Below are positions 13,291 through 24,666 of a DNA stretch of 64,000 nucleotides, piece after piece. A program made the translations under genes and the position numbers. Position 1 is the stretch's first letter. Every line of letters begins with the position of its first letter. Source of the DNA: Cordia subcordata (Eukaryota; Streptophyta; Magnoliopsida; Boraginales; Cordiaceae); contig JAPTOF010000001.1 in assembly GCA_028554755.1 (NCBI GenBank), positions 33,127,501 to 33,191,500 of the forward strand. Reading direction: 5' to 3'. The notes below the pieces were generated by a model, which made no database searches, was not told the DNA's origin, and saw nothing but the letters and a program-made list of their open reading frames with translations.

Positions 13291-13610
13291 CCCGCTACTT
13301 TTTACATTGAAACAACTTCAGGACAAATTAATTCAGCATTAAATGCCAAGTATTCATAATAACTGTTCACAAATGGGCTACTTTCAGGACACAAGTCTTT
13401 TGAAGTTGATTGTATATGCAACACAACTTTTTGATTATCAAATTTTAAATGATTCTCGGCTGGGATTTTTTGTCTTCCATGGTGTCTCAAAAAGGGTTGC
13501 AGCTTCTAGAGATTATACTCGAGTGTCATTTCCAGCTCCCCTTTTGTCAACAAAGGAGCCAGTCATTCAATGCTTCAATGGGGAACAAGGATAAACACAT
13601 GTTACAAGTC

Positions 13611-14013
13611 TTAAAGGCCGTTTGGCTAAGCTTATAAGCCAAAAACAAGAATTTACATGTTTAGTAAGTTTTTAAGCTGCTTTTAGGAGCTTAAAAACTG
13701 ATTAAAAAAAAATCCCTCATGCCAACTTTTTGTTTTGGAAGCTTATAAGCTGATTGGTCAGACCATTGGTAAGGCCTTTTTATCCTTCAAAAATTTACTT
13801 TTTGACTATTTATAATTAGTGATATATTATTTTCAGTCATTTTAATTATTATTCTCACTTATAAATACTTATTTATTAAATATGTCAGTAACTTATAAGC
13901 ACATATATCTAAATACATCTTTATTTATTTATTACTTGTTTATAAGCAACTCTTTGTTAATAAGTATAAGCTACTTATAAGAACTTAAAAATAAGCTTAG
14001 CCAAACAGACTCT
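13611..14013. mobile_element. MITE with TIR 'gtttggctaagcttat', TTA target duplication (PIF/Harbinger-like)
   Basis: The left end reads tta-aaggccgtttggctaagcttat. The right end is the reverse complement, ...ataagcttagccaaacagactc-tta. The 14-bp termini match at 10 or more positions and are flanked by TTA on both sides. The interior is AT-rich and noncoding. Shorter relatives with the same ends lie at about 34135-34245 and 47930-48045. Confidence 0.7.
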
Positions 14014-14029
14014 TAATCAGCATGCAGAT

Positions 14030-14870
14030 TAGCTAAGGGTGACCGAACTCCATCTTGACGTGTCTAATGGAGTATATGAAGAAAGCATGTACAGCAACTT
14101 AACACAGCTTAAAACCACCAGGTTTATACTTTCCTCTTTCATATGGCTTTGAGTTTTTCGGGTTCTGACCAGCCCATACTTTCCAACATGACGTGAAACT
14201 TCCACCCCTTTCTATAAAGTCGTTCAACAAGAAGACAACGAGCCCAGAAAGTAACTTTTGCCGGCCTTTTCAAGAAATATGAATTTACCGTGTATTTAGA
14301 ATAAATGAATTTCATAAAATTTTGTGAAATTTATTTACAAATTTAATTTTTATGTCTGGTATCATTTTTTTAAAAATATGAAACTTATTAACAAGTTCAA
14401 AATTTAAAAATTTTGGATTTACTCAAACTTTACTTAAAATTTGTAATTTGCAATTCTAGGAAAGACAAATTCACAAAAGATCTTTAAAGAAAAAGATATT
14501 CAATATAAAATATAATAACATAATACAATATTATCTTTTCTTCATTTCTCTTGTCTATCATATGTTCTAAACACAATTTGAATTTATAAATGATTCAATT
14601 GACTAAAACTATTTTACAGTTCTAAATAACAAAATTTATTTGAAAATACAAATTCGCATGATAATCCCATATGAATAAAATGAATGGATCCCACACGACA
14701 AATATTTACTAACACTATGTTAAAGACAATCAAAGTTTGGAGTAGATGAAAGCAAAACAAGAAGTATTTAGGTTTATTTTGCCTTTATTTGCAAGTGTAC
14801 TTTAACTGTTTAAATAGAAAAGAAGAATAAATTCGTACTAAATAGTTACAAAAATTAACATTATATTTTC
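14030..14870. other. Intergenic, no gene recognised
   Basis: AT-rich sequence without a supported gene or repeat boundary. Confidence 0.5.
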
Positions 14871-14874
14871 AAGG

Positions 14875-15240
14875 GTAAATAACTCATTTGGCTCTTTATA
14901 CTTTGCTTGTTTGACAATTAAATCCTTTATCTTTATCGACGTTATTAATTCTAAGCTCAGAAACAAAAAATAACATTTTTCAATCACTTATCTTTGCAAT
15001 TTGTGATATTGTCAGTCTTTTATATTTGTAAATTGTAATTTGTGATACTAACAGTCTCTTGTCTTTGCAATTTGTGACGTAATTAGCCCTTTATCTTTAC
15101 TATTTTTGACATTCTTAATTAGTTACAACACCATTATTTTTTTTACAGTCAAAACTGATGATGTCATGAAACATAAAGATAAGGGATTGAACAATCACGT
15201 TCTAAAGTAAGGGACTTTATTGTTAAAAAGATCATATTAT
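14875..15240. mobile_element. Degenerate inverted-repeat MITE
   Basis: The left end ('gggtaaataactcatttggctctttata...ctttatcttta') is loosely the reverse complement of the right end ('cataaagataagggattgaacaat...aagggactttattg'). The middle repeats 'tctttgcaatttgtgac' in several diverged copies. Similar short elements occur at 28385-28760 and 26906-27305. Confidence 0.45.
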
Positions 15241-16689
15241 TACAAGTACATATTCTTTATTGTAAGCCAGGACAAAGTAGTATTTTGTCGCTTAATTAGT
15301 TGCATTGCATCTTTTATGTAATGACTCACTTGTCAGTCTCAACATCTAAGAGTGAAAATAGGAGGTTTTAGTCTGACCTATGCCTATGTTGTAATATTTT
15401 CTTATTTTAATAAAGTTTAGGGAGTGTCGCCTCCCTTCTCCAAAAAAAAACATATATTTTTTCTTTAGAATTTCACTACTTATTCTGAATGTACATTATT
15501 AGAGTGTCTCGGGAATTAGGATTGAACATTTAGTTATAACTGAATCGAAATAACCGAAAATCTAAATAACTGAAAATCAAATTATGAAAAATTTAATAAT
15601 TGAAAGACACCGAATAAGGTGAATAACCAAACTTTTGGAACCAATTTTTTCAGCTTGGCTCTGATTAATAATTGAAATACCTGAATTATAAAGATGAAAG
15701 AAAAGTACATCAAAACAATTAAAAACTAAATTTTAGATACTAAAAAATTGATTAAAAAAATTTTAAAAAAGGATGAAAATTTGCTGGAAGAAATTTTTGT
15801 TAAACTTTAAGATGAATCAAGAGCAACAGTTGAAATGGAATATGCATGAAAACCTTCTAAATATACTTTATACAGATGGTAGGTAATCTGGATGAAAATT
15901 GGCCTATATATCAACAAGCTTAACCAACTCAACCTAAGGTTGCTCCTATTGTTTCTATTATTTTATAAATATAACTATCAAAGCAATTGTCCAACTTCTG
16001 GAGACATCTAAGATAAGGTTACTTTTTATATTTATCTTGAAAGTCCCTCTTTGCCTTTCCAAATGGCTGCAACGCTTAGTTGAGATGTAAATTAATTATT
16101 ATTTATTAATTTGTTACTAAAGAAGGTAAGTTTATCAATGTTAAAGAGTTTAAAAAAAAAAAAAAAACTAACACATCATGTTTTGTTTTGTTTTTGCAAA
16201 AAGATACGAGAGAATAAGAATTGAGTTGGAAAGAGAAAATATATTGAAGCGTTAATTACACACGTAATTTTCAAAGTTATTAGACTTTTTCAAATTAGCC
16301 CTTACTCCTCTAAACTACGGATGCCCGTGGATAACGAGGTAAAAGCCGAATCACATGAGATGGACGTACTTATTCCGTTAAAAATTTAATGGAACATAGG
16401 TCGCAGATAAACGGTGTCTCTTGTTTTGTAAATTCAGTGACCAAAATGTATCATTTAAAAAGACATGGGATCAAAAGCCTTCGACACTAAGGATAAGGGA
16501 GCATCGCAGTAATTTACACAAACAAAAAGCAGCATATCATATTTACAAAGCAAAATTTTCCAAAATGAAAATTGGAAAACGGTTTTTTTTTTTCCAAATT
16601 AAAGAGAGTTGTGGAGTTGTTTTCAAAAATTTCCTTTAATAATTTGGAGCGCTTTCATTCTAACATTTTTTCATTTAAAAAACACACCT

Positions 16690-17110
16690 TCAAATCCAAA
16701 ACTTTAAGTTAATCCTCCTTTCGATTCTCAATATAGGACTTCGACACTGTCATCTTTATAAAGTAATCAATTTAAAGATAATGTCTGTTGAAACACTATC
16801 ATCCAAAGATCTATAAATACCCAGCTTCCTGAGCATATAAGGTACGCAACAATTCATATCCAAAGATCTATAAATACCCAGCTTCCTGAGCATATAAGGT
16901 ACGCAACAATTCATCGCCTTCCTACCTATTCAGTTTCTCTACTTGAGCATTCCGATTTGAGTACTGATTTAGACATCGAAGTCCTTTTGACTAACATTAT
17001 ATCCGTATCTCACTGACAGACTCAAATAGCCTTTTCCTTTGTTTTGCAGATCATTTTGTTCAAGGAGTCTGGACCCAAGTTGAGAAGTCATTACTAATAT
17101 TCTAAGTATT
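16690..17110 (+). mobile_element. LTR fragment of a Ty3/gypsy element (Tat/Ogre/Athila-like wording)
   Basis: The order is CTATAAATA (duplicated), 'cttgagcattccgatttgagtactgatttagacatcgaagtcctttt' and then 'ttttgcag'. In my knowledge of plant gypsy LTRs this TATA, 'gacttaagcatcggagt' and 'cttttgcagg' order marks the U3-R-U5 promoter and leader of Tat-lineage elements. No flanking coding region is visible, so I infer a solo or truncated LTR. Exact ends are not resolved. Confidence 0.5.
16801..16914 (+). repeat. Perfect 57-bp tandem duplication carrying a TATA box
   Basis: Copy 1 is 16801-16857 and copy 2 is 16858-16914, identical by eye. Each copy holds 'ctataaatacccagcttcctgagc' wording, that is a CTATAAATA core promoter element followed by about 40 bp of leader. 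It sits inside the LTR-like block 16690-17110. Confidence 0.9.
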
Positions 17111-18205
17111 ATTAATAGGGTAAACTATTATTAATTTTCGAACGGTAAATGCATTTCCAATTATTTCTTGAGTAATCTATAGAATATGAGAACTTCAATT
17201 TCTTAAAAAAGTTGGAGTTACAAAATATAAAACAATTTGTAAACAAGCCTTAACTTTTAAGAAAAATATTTTTTTTTAAAAGCTATAAAAAAAACTCTTT
17301 AAAAACACTAGTTTAAATGAGCCAACAATTCAACTTGCTTGGGTTTGGTTATAACCAAATGATCACCCTAAATGATTGTGTCAAGGTTATTAAGAGATCA
17401 ATGATTCTGCAATAGTTAATTGATTAACCTCTTTGTTAGTGACCTAGCTTTAGGTTTCATAGACAAATCTATCCTCCCATCAAAGAAAGGGCTTCTAGGT
17501 AGAGTTGCACCTACAATCAAGTAATTGGTAACTTAAGGTGAGATAATTGAAAAACAAAAGGTAATTAATAGAATTGGGCTTGTAGCCCGATTCACTATCA
17601 CAATAAATTGTAAGTTCAAACCCAAATACTCCTTGCTGAAATCCAACCCCCAGACCCCGTCTCACATATTTAGGACCTCCTCACACCTCTATTATATAAA
17701 CCTACTATAGCGCACTACATTGCAACAACTCGTCCACATATGAGTGTTATAAAACTGGACTCAATATACAAGTAATTTAACATTGCACAGGAGCACACAC
17801 ATCGACAATGCTCTAGAGAAAATGCCATTATATAAACTACAATATGTGCAGGCCACCCGGTAATATATAACAATACTCTAGGAAAGAAATATGGAGCCTA
17901 TCAGAGATGGCTGGCCAGCAATCCCACCTCTTATTCTGCCTGAAAACTAAGCTTAGAATTAGTAGACATCAATGCAATATATATGTCCCGGAATGGAAAT
18001 TATATTACATAAAGTTCCCATAAGGTTTCTTGCTTGTGCGCTATATAACTTATTTACATGGCAAGTCTATGGATTATGAGCACTTGTTATAGCAGATAAT
18101 GGTCCTCGACTACTACAATGCTGGATTGCTAAACAGTATAAACCAACTGCAGATTAAAAATTGCTAATTAATTTGAATGCAATTATCACCAGCAGCAGCA
18201 CTCAT
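17110..18205. other. Intergenic and 3' flank of the receptor kinase gene
   Basis: No coding text. The part next to 18205 is presumably the 3' untranslated region of the minus-strand kinase gene. I could not assign a polyadenylation site. Confidence 0.5.
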
Positions 18206-21200
18206 TTAAACGTTCTTCAGCAGTTTCACAACCTCAAGCATTGATGGTCGCTTCCACGGATCGTCATTGGTGCAGCACTTTGCAATGGCGAGAACGCGCA
18301 ACATCTGATCTTCCCATGTAGTTGAACCAGAAAAGTACGGATCAAGCACCTCGCGCTCCCTCCCATTGGAAGCCATCCATCTCACCCATCCAACAAGGTT
18401 GCCCCCTTCCATGTCAGGCTGACCGGTTGGCGCTCTTCCAGTTAACAGCTCTAGCATTACCACCCCGAAGCTGTAGACATCACCCTTGGTGGTAGCAACC
18501 ATGGTCTGGCCATACTCAGGTGGTATGTATCCAAAGGTTCCAGCAAGCATGGTGCTAACATGGCTCTCACACGCACTAATTATTCGAGCCAGGCCAAAAT
18601 CTGACACGCGAGGTTCAAAATTTCTGTCCAACAATATATTGCTCGACTTGATGTCTCTATGAATGATGTGAGGAGCAAAACCATGATGCAGAAAGGCAAG
18701 TCCTCGGGCTGAACCCAAACAGATTTTGAGCCGCGTTGGCCAGTCAAGTGCCTCCAATGCATCCACTCGATTCCTTAGCCAAAAATCAAGGCTTCCATTC
18801 TCCATGTATTCATAGATTAAGAACCTCTCATCAGCAAAGACACAATAGCCAAGCAAGGGGACCAAATTCTCATGCTTAACCTTTCCAATTGTCTCCATTT
18901 CAGCCAGGAATTCTCGATCACCATGCATATGACCTCCATTCAGCCTTTTGACAGCAATTGTACGGCCTTCTGGAAGAGAAGCTTTATAAACAGTCCCATA
19001 TCCGCCATCACCTATGATGTAACTCTTGCTGAAGTTATCAGTAGCTGACAGGATATCAGAAGGGTTTATTCGTAATAATGATTGTTCGAACGTTGCAATA
19101 TTGATACTTAGAGGCTCCTTTGGTTTCTTGCCCAAGAGCTCTTCAGTGGATGCTGGCTCAGTAGCTGTGACACACTTACCTTTACCCCTGTCAAGAAGTA
19201 CTGCTTGTTTGAACATCCTCCGTCTCAGCAGGATAATGAGCATGACCAAGGAAATGAGTGAGGCACCAAGAGCAATGGCTAAAAGAGAGGCACGGCTGAA
19301 AAGTGTTGCAGATGAGTAGTCATGCTCGGAAGGAAAATTGGGTTGGATCGGTATGCATGCTTCAGCCGTGGTGCAAGTTTCAGGTACACGGCCTGAGAAT
19401 TGGTTGCCAGAGAAGTTGGCAAAAGTGAGGCCTTCTATGTCACATATATTACAAGGAAAACTAGTTTGGAATTTGTTATTAGATATGTCAAGATACGTCA
19501 AAGCAGCAAGAGATGAAAGAGAAATGGGCAAAGTGCCTGTGATTGTGTTGTTGTGGATGTCTAATACAGAAAGGGAGGTCAGATTGGAAAGTGAATCATC
19601 AAGGCCACCAGAGAGCCAGTTGTTGCTGGCATTCAGGAACAAAAGAGAACTGGTTGTTCCGAAACTGAAAGAGAGAGGTCCTGAAAAAGAGTTCATGCTT
19701 ATATCCATATATGTGAGACTTGAGATACTAAATACAGAAGGTGGTAATGGACCTGTGAACCTATTATTCGAAAGGTCAAGCTTGGCTAGACTTGGCATCA
19801 TGGACCCAACATCATTAGGGATCGATCCACAAATTCGATTGTGTGAAAGGTCAAGACCTTGGAGGTTGCTCATTGAGAATAGCTGAGGACCTATGGCACC
19901 TGTTAAATAATTAAAAGACAAATCAAGCAATGTTATGTTAGCAAGAGCAGAAATCTCATGAGGAATGCTCCCATTGAGTTTGTTCCTGTTCAGCAGTAGC
20001 TCAGTCACCACAATGCACTTCTTGATTGATGGAGGAATGGGGCCTTCAAGTCCATTATTAGACAGATCAAGCATTCCATAATGCTGAATGAACTCAGAGT
20101 CTGGCAAAGGCACCTTTTGAAAACCAGAGCAAATTTCTTCAGGTATGGATCCAGAGAGTTGATTGTTGGATAGCACCAGGTTGTCCAGCAATGTCAACTT
20201 AGATATAGCTTTAGGAATCAGTCCTCTAAGTAAATTTGCGCTAAGGTCAAGAGAAACCAGTTTTCTACATTCGAAAAGCTCCAAGGGAATCACACCAGTC
20301 AACTTGTTACCACGCAACGAAAGATTGGTCAAATTTTTAAGTTTGCCAATTTCAGTTGGGATACTTCCTTCAAAGAGATTATTATCAAGTTGCAATCTCT
20401 GAAGTGTTGAGACCTTAGCAATCTCTCCCGGGATTGGACCTTCAAGCATATTGTTGCTCAGTGAGATCTCCATTAGTGTTTTTGACTCCCATAACTTATT
20501 AGGAATCTTTCCAGAGAACTTGTTTGTAGATAGTTCTAGAGTTATTAGCTGAAGCTCCCCTAGATAACCAGGAATTTCACCGGACAGATTATTTTCGGAC
20601 AGCACCAAATCGGTGAGACTTGAACAATTCCTGAAAGTATCTTCTATACCACCAATGAAATCGTTATCAGATAACTGCAGGTTGGTCAATGACCTGGCAT
20701 TGCATAACTGTGCAGGCAATTCCCCAGAAAACTTGTTGCTGCTGACATCAAAGATAGATAACAAAGGTAGATTGAGTGCTGGTAAAGGCCCACTTAAGAG
20801 ATTCTTCGACAGCATCATAGACTCTATTTGTTTCCAGTTAGAAATCCAATCAGGCAATGGACCTGACAATCTGTTAGAATCCAGTACAAGTGAATTAATT
20901 GACTCCATAGCAGCAAGTTCATCAGGTAAGGGTCCAGACAATGAGTTGAAAGACAGATTCACAATTTTCAGCTTCTTGCATTTTCCCAATTGTGAAGGAA
21001 TTGTTCCGCTAAGTCCTGCATTTGGAGCAATGAGGTAAACTAGATTTACCAGCTTGCCAATGCCGGGTGGCAGTTCCCCCTCAAAATCATTCTCCGCTAA
21101 GTTCAAGTAAGTCAAGCTCCTAAGCTCAGAAATTTCTTTGGGAATGTTTCCTGTGAATCTGCAGCTCTGGAGATCAAGAACATCAAGGGCTTTCAGATTG

Positions 21201-21991
21201 CCAATTGTTGCTGGAATAGGCCCTGTCATTGAGTTCCATGAAAGATCCAGAGACCTGAGCATCCTCAGGTTTCCAATCTCTGGAAATACTGGTCCAGTAA
21301 ATTTGTTTTGTCTAGCGTCAAAGTACAAAAGCCTTGTAAGATTACTTAAACTGGAAGGTAGATTCCCAGAGAAATCATTGACACTGAGGTCAATGGATTG
21401 CAGGTTCCTAAGATTACCAAGCTTTTCAGGAAGATTTCCAGAAAATGCATTTGCATGAACAGAGAGTTCAACAAGTTCTCTAAGTTGACCAATTGTTGAT
21501 GGTAAACTACCAAAAAAGCTGTTGTCATCAAGAACAAGTTCTCTCAGGCTTTTCAGATTAGATATAGCCGGAGATAGCACCCCTGTTAATCTATTGCCAC
21601 TCAGGTCAAGGATCTCTAGATTCTCCAAAGTCCATAAATTTGGAGGGATGCCACCAGTAAGCCCACAATAGCTTAAGTTAAGCAGCTTAAGAGACCTAAA
21701 CTTGCCAATAATGTCTGGAAATGGAATGTTTAGAGGTGACCGGATGCAAGATATATCAATCTGTCTGACCACTAAGCCATCACACCTTATTCCAGTCCAG
21801 TCGCATGGAGAAATTCCTGAATTGAACCAACTGGGAATAACATCTCTTTTCTGCACGAGAGTGCCTCGAAGTGATTTCAGTAAATCCACATTTTCAAGAA
21901 ACATACCACTTGAAAATTTCGAGCCGAAGATGCAAACAAGAACAATAGTGAGCAAATGGTAGGCTTTCCATCTCAAAGTTGAGTCAGACAT
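18206..21991 (-). CDS. LRR receptor-like serine/threonine protein kinase, MSP1/EMS1-like
   Basis: An uninterrupted 1261-residue frame. Order: signal peptide about 1-29; N-terminal cap with Cys63-x6-Cys70 (SPCDWTGIRC); about 30 leucine-rich repeats of the plant type (LxxLxLxxNxLxGxIP) to about residue 870; transmembrane helix about 902-922 followed by RRR stop-transfer; protein kinase about 988-1258. Kinase residues present: glycine-rich loop G994-D-G-G-Y-G999, K1015, H1111-R-D1113, D1131-F-G. It is thus an RD kinase with every catalytic residue in place, expected at the plasma membrane as a receptor for an extracellular (often peptide) ligand. Database naming of such proteins is usually 'MSP1-like'; true orthology to anther-specifying MSP1/EMS1 is not shown here. 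The start is chosen because it gives a proper signal peptide. A splice acceptor (ctccttgcag) at about 22061 on the minus strand implies a 5' UTR intron. Confidence 0.93.
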   Translation of the reverse strand: MSDSTLRWKAYHLLTIVLVCIFGSKFSSGMFLENVDLLKSLRGTLVQKRDVIPSWFNSGISPCDWTGIRCDGLVVRQIDISCIRSPLNIPFPDIIGKFRSLKLLNLSYCGLTGGIPPNLWTLENLEILDLSGNRLTGVLSPAISNLKSLRELVLDDNSFFGSLPSTIGQLRELVELSVHANAFSGNLPEKLGNLRNLQSIDLSVNDFSGNLPSSLSNLTRLLYFDARQNKFTGPVFPEIGNLRMLRSLDLSWNSMTGPIPATIGNLKALDVLDLQSCRFTGNIPKEISELRSLTYLNLAENDFEGELPPGIGKLVNLVYLIAPNAGLSGTIPSQLGKCKKLKIVNLSFNSLSGPLPDELAAMESINSLVLDSNRLSGPLPDWISNWKQIESMMLSKNLLSGPLPALNLPLLSIFDVSSNKFSGELPAQLCNARSLTNLQLSDNDFIGGIEDTFRNCSSLTDLVLSENNLSGEIPGYLGELQLITLELSTNKFSGKIPNKLWESKTLMEISLSNNMLEGPIPGEIAKVSTLQRLQLDNNLFEGSIPTEIGKLKNLTNLSLRGNKLTGVIPLELFECRKLVSLDLSANLLRGLIPKAISKLTLLDNLVLSNNQLSGSIPEEICSGFQKVPLPDSEFIQHYGMLDLSNNGLEGPIPPSIKKCIVVTELLLNRNKLNGSIPHEISALANITLLDLSFNYLTGAIGPQLFSMSNLQGLDLSHNRICGSIPNDVGSMMPSLAKLDLSNNRFTGPLPPSVFSISSLTYMDISMNSFSGPLSFSFGTTSSLLFLNASNNWLSGGLDDSLSNLTSLSVLDIHNNTITGTLPISLSSLAALTYLDISNNKFQTSFPCNICDIEGLTFANFSGNQFSGRVPETCTTAEACIPIQPNFPSEHDYSSATLFSRASLLAIALGASLISLVMLIILLRRRMFKQAVLLDRGKGKCVTATEPASTEELLGKKPKEPLSINIATFEQSLLRINPSDILSATDNFSKSYIIGDGGYGTVYKASLPEGRTIAVKRLNGGHMHGDREFLAEMETIGKVKHENLVPLLGYCVFADERFLIYEYMENGSLDFWLRNRVDALEALDWPTRLKICLGSARGLAFLHHGFAPHIIHRDIKSSNILLDRNFEPRVSDFGLARIISACESHVSTMLAGTFGYIPPEYGQTMVATTKGDVYSFGVVMLELLTGRAPTGQPDMEGGNLVGWVRWMASNGREREVLDPYFSGSTTWEDQMLRVLAIAKCCTNDDPWKRPSMLEVVKLLKNV

Positions 21992-24657
21992 TGTCCACCT
22001 AGTTGTTATGGCACCAACTTCTTTTTGCAGAGTAACACTTGCTGTATCAACAGAAAATCCTGCAAGGAGAAGCCAATGCAGATTTAGGAAACTATCTTTT
22101 TTTATACTTCAGATATGTGATAAATGGCGAGCATTAATAATCCCTTATACTAGTTCCGGTCATTTCTAATGCGAGAGAATGCCATCCTCTCCCGTGAGTT
22201 GTAGCCTAAATCCCAAGCTCAGCAATGAGATTGACACCACATAGTATTTCAATAAATAGTTGGGTTAGAAGAAAAAGGAAGAAAAAAAACAAAAACTTCA
22301 CAGTATGCTGCACTAGATTAGTTAAGTTATTGCATTGCTATACCAAATGATAATCACTAATAAGACTGGCAGAAAAACTCATCTAGACCTTACGAATTGA
22401 CAAAGATCTCATAGTTCAGCAATGCAAATTGATTATATGAACTGCATGACAACACAGAAAGGCACACCCTCTGCCTTAAAACAAACTAGCAATCTCCTTC
22501 TTCCATTAATGCAACATTCTATGAGTTCTGTACTTAGTAAAAAATCATAAAGAATGACACTCATTATGTATAAAAACTATACTTAGTTAAAAAACAAAGC
22601 ATACCTCCTACACAGTTGCTACAACTACAAGAATGGAAATTGATTTGCACCTTTCAAAACCCACTTTCAGAACCTGATAATTTGTAGCCTAGCCAAGGAC
22701 CTGATTTCCTACACCAACACCAAGCAATTTTTTCATATTTGTCAATTCAGCATTCAGTTTTATTTATTTAAAAAAAAAAAAAGTAAAAATCACATGCTGA
22801 GAGACATGTTGTTACCTACAGGCTGCATATAATATATTGATAAATGATACACATCCACATACACATATGTCAAGTGAATTTTGTTTTTGAGTAAGAAAAG
22901 TAAGTAACCATCCTCAAGTGGCAGGGAACTATAAGAACTTCACAAAAATAAGCATCTCAAATCAACCCAAAAAAAGAAAAAAGAGAGTATTTCTAGACAG
23001 GGAAAAAGAAAAGAACTTATTTTACAAGAATAAACTATTCAATGTGTACTATATAAGTCCCTAAAGCACTCAATTTTCCTAAGATAACACTAGATACAGC
23101 AACCCTTTCTAAAGTAGACAGATTGGGCTAGACTCTAGAGGCAGGCGAGGCAATAATGAATCTAATAAGTGTACAATGTAAAAGTAATTACCTTGTAACA
23201 GTATCTCTAACTATAATATTTAATGTAAGCTGATCTAGACTTCTAGAAAAATTCAAATGCTTTGTCTAGAAAAAGTGGTTCTATACTTACAGTGCCACAT
23301 CAAAGTCCCCCCCCCCCCAACAAAAAAAGAAAAAATAAAACAATATAATATTTGGTGCACATAAAAGGATGGTTCCGAAAAGAGTCGTTATCAACAACAA
23401 ATTTTAGAATTTAAAATCGTACCCATTGCACCACCCAATCAAATAATGGCCAAAAAGAACTGAAAAAAAAAGGCAGGGAACAAAAAAGAAATAAAATGAA
23501 ATGGAGCAGAAAAATGAGAATCTTTGCTCTGTTTGTGAGTGGTGGTGAATGGAAAACTCGGAAACAGTAATCAAGAAAACACAGAAAGGTGGCAACTTTT
23601 TTGCATAATAGGCTAAGTGGCCTAAACAATACATATAGGCATTGGACTCGAGAAAGATTCACCTAAGCAACAAAAATACTAATAATAATAAGCATAAGCA
23701 TACATACACAAAAGCCAAATGATTAAGGCACAACTGTTTGAAGCATGAAGCACAAAACTTTGGGCTGTTGTACATTGTGCTTTAAAGAGCTGTACCCTTT
23801 ATCATATAGATCTGGGATCACTCATGCTACATAGTTCTTTTATATATGTAATGATCTTTGTGCTTTTCTTGTACGCATTTGTTTTACTAAAAATAGTAAA
23901 AAACGTGAGTTGTGAAGAGTGCTAAAGCTGCAAAAGCTAGTTAATGCCATACCCAGAAAAGAAATACTTAAAATAGCTTTTAGAAAACTAGGGAAAATTA
24001 AGAAAAAAAAAAAAGGGGAAAAGAGCAAAGTATGAGCTGATAAGTTTTAATTTAAAAAGCTTCGAGAAAAATAACCAAAATGAGTTTAACAAAGTAGTAA
24101 AAGAAAAAGGAGTTGCAGCCGATGGTTTTTTCAGTGTTTATTCTGCAGAAGCTTAAAAAGAAACAGATTTTAAGGAAAGCAAATCAAAAGAAAGTTTAAA
24201 AGAAACTAAACCAGAAATGTTTAAAAAAATACTGGGCAACCGGGTACACGAAACTCTTGTTATATACCCAGTCTCACATAACGGTATCAGCTAAAAAGAA
24301 CAAAAGAAAGAAGAAATGGGGAAAAAAAAAAAAGATCTGGTTTAGAGAAATATTTAATAATAATTAGGTGAACGAAACTCTTGTTATATGCCCAAAGTTG
24401 AAGGCGGGTCGGAGCTGGAAACAAAGAAAAAAACAAAAAGAAAGAAGAAAGAGGGAGAAATGAGCACCTAAAAAAATGTTGTTGAAGGCTCTGAAATGCA
24501 TAAAACAAAGAGAAATGCACCTAGTCACTGTGCGTTTACGAGAGTGTATGAGTGAGTGTGTGTTTTCGAAGTGAAAAAGTGCGAAGCGTGTCCATGTGAG
24601 CTGCATGCAGATATGCTTTTTCCTCCTGATTTGAATGTTTTTGTGTTTGTGTTTGAT
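21992..24657 (-). promoter_or_regulatory. 5' leader and upstream region of the receptor kinase gene
   Basis: No other gene is seen. A good minus-strand acceptor at about 22061 leaves a leader exon of about 69 nt before ATG (21992-22060). The upstream exon and transcription start are not resolved. Minus-strand pyrimidine-rich stretches at 23400-23540 and 24290-24480 are compatible with a plant promoter or 5' UTR. A 13-base C run is at about 23309. Confidence 0.4.
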
Positions 24658-24666
24658 GGTAGCAAA

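Noticed and set aside
19026..21458. Plus-strand frames of up to 182 codons opposite the receptor kinase
   Set aside because: Antisense shadows of the LRR coding region; repeats mirror the LRR period.
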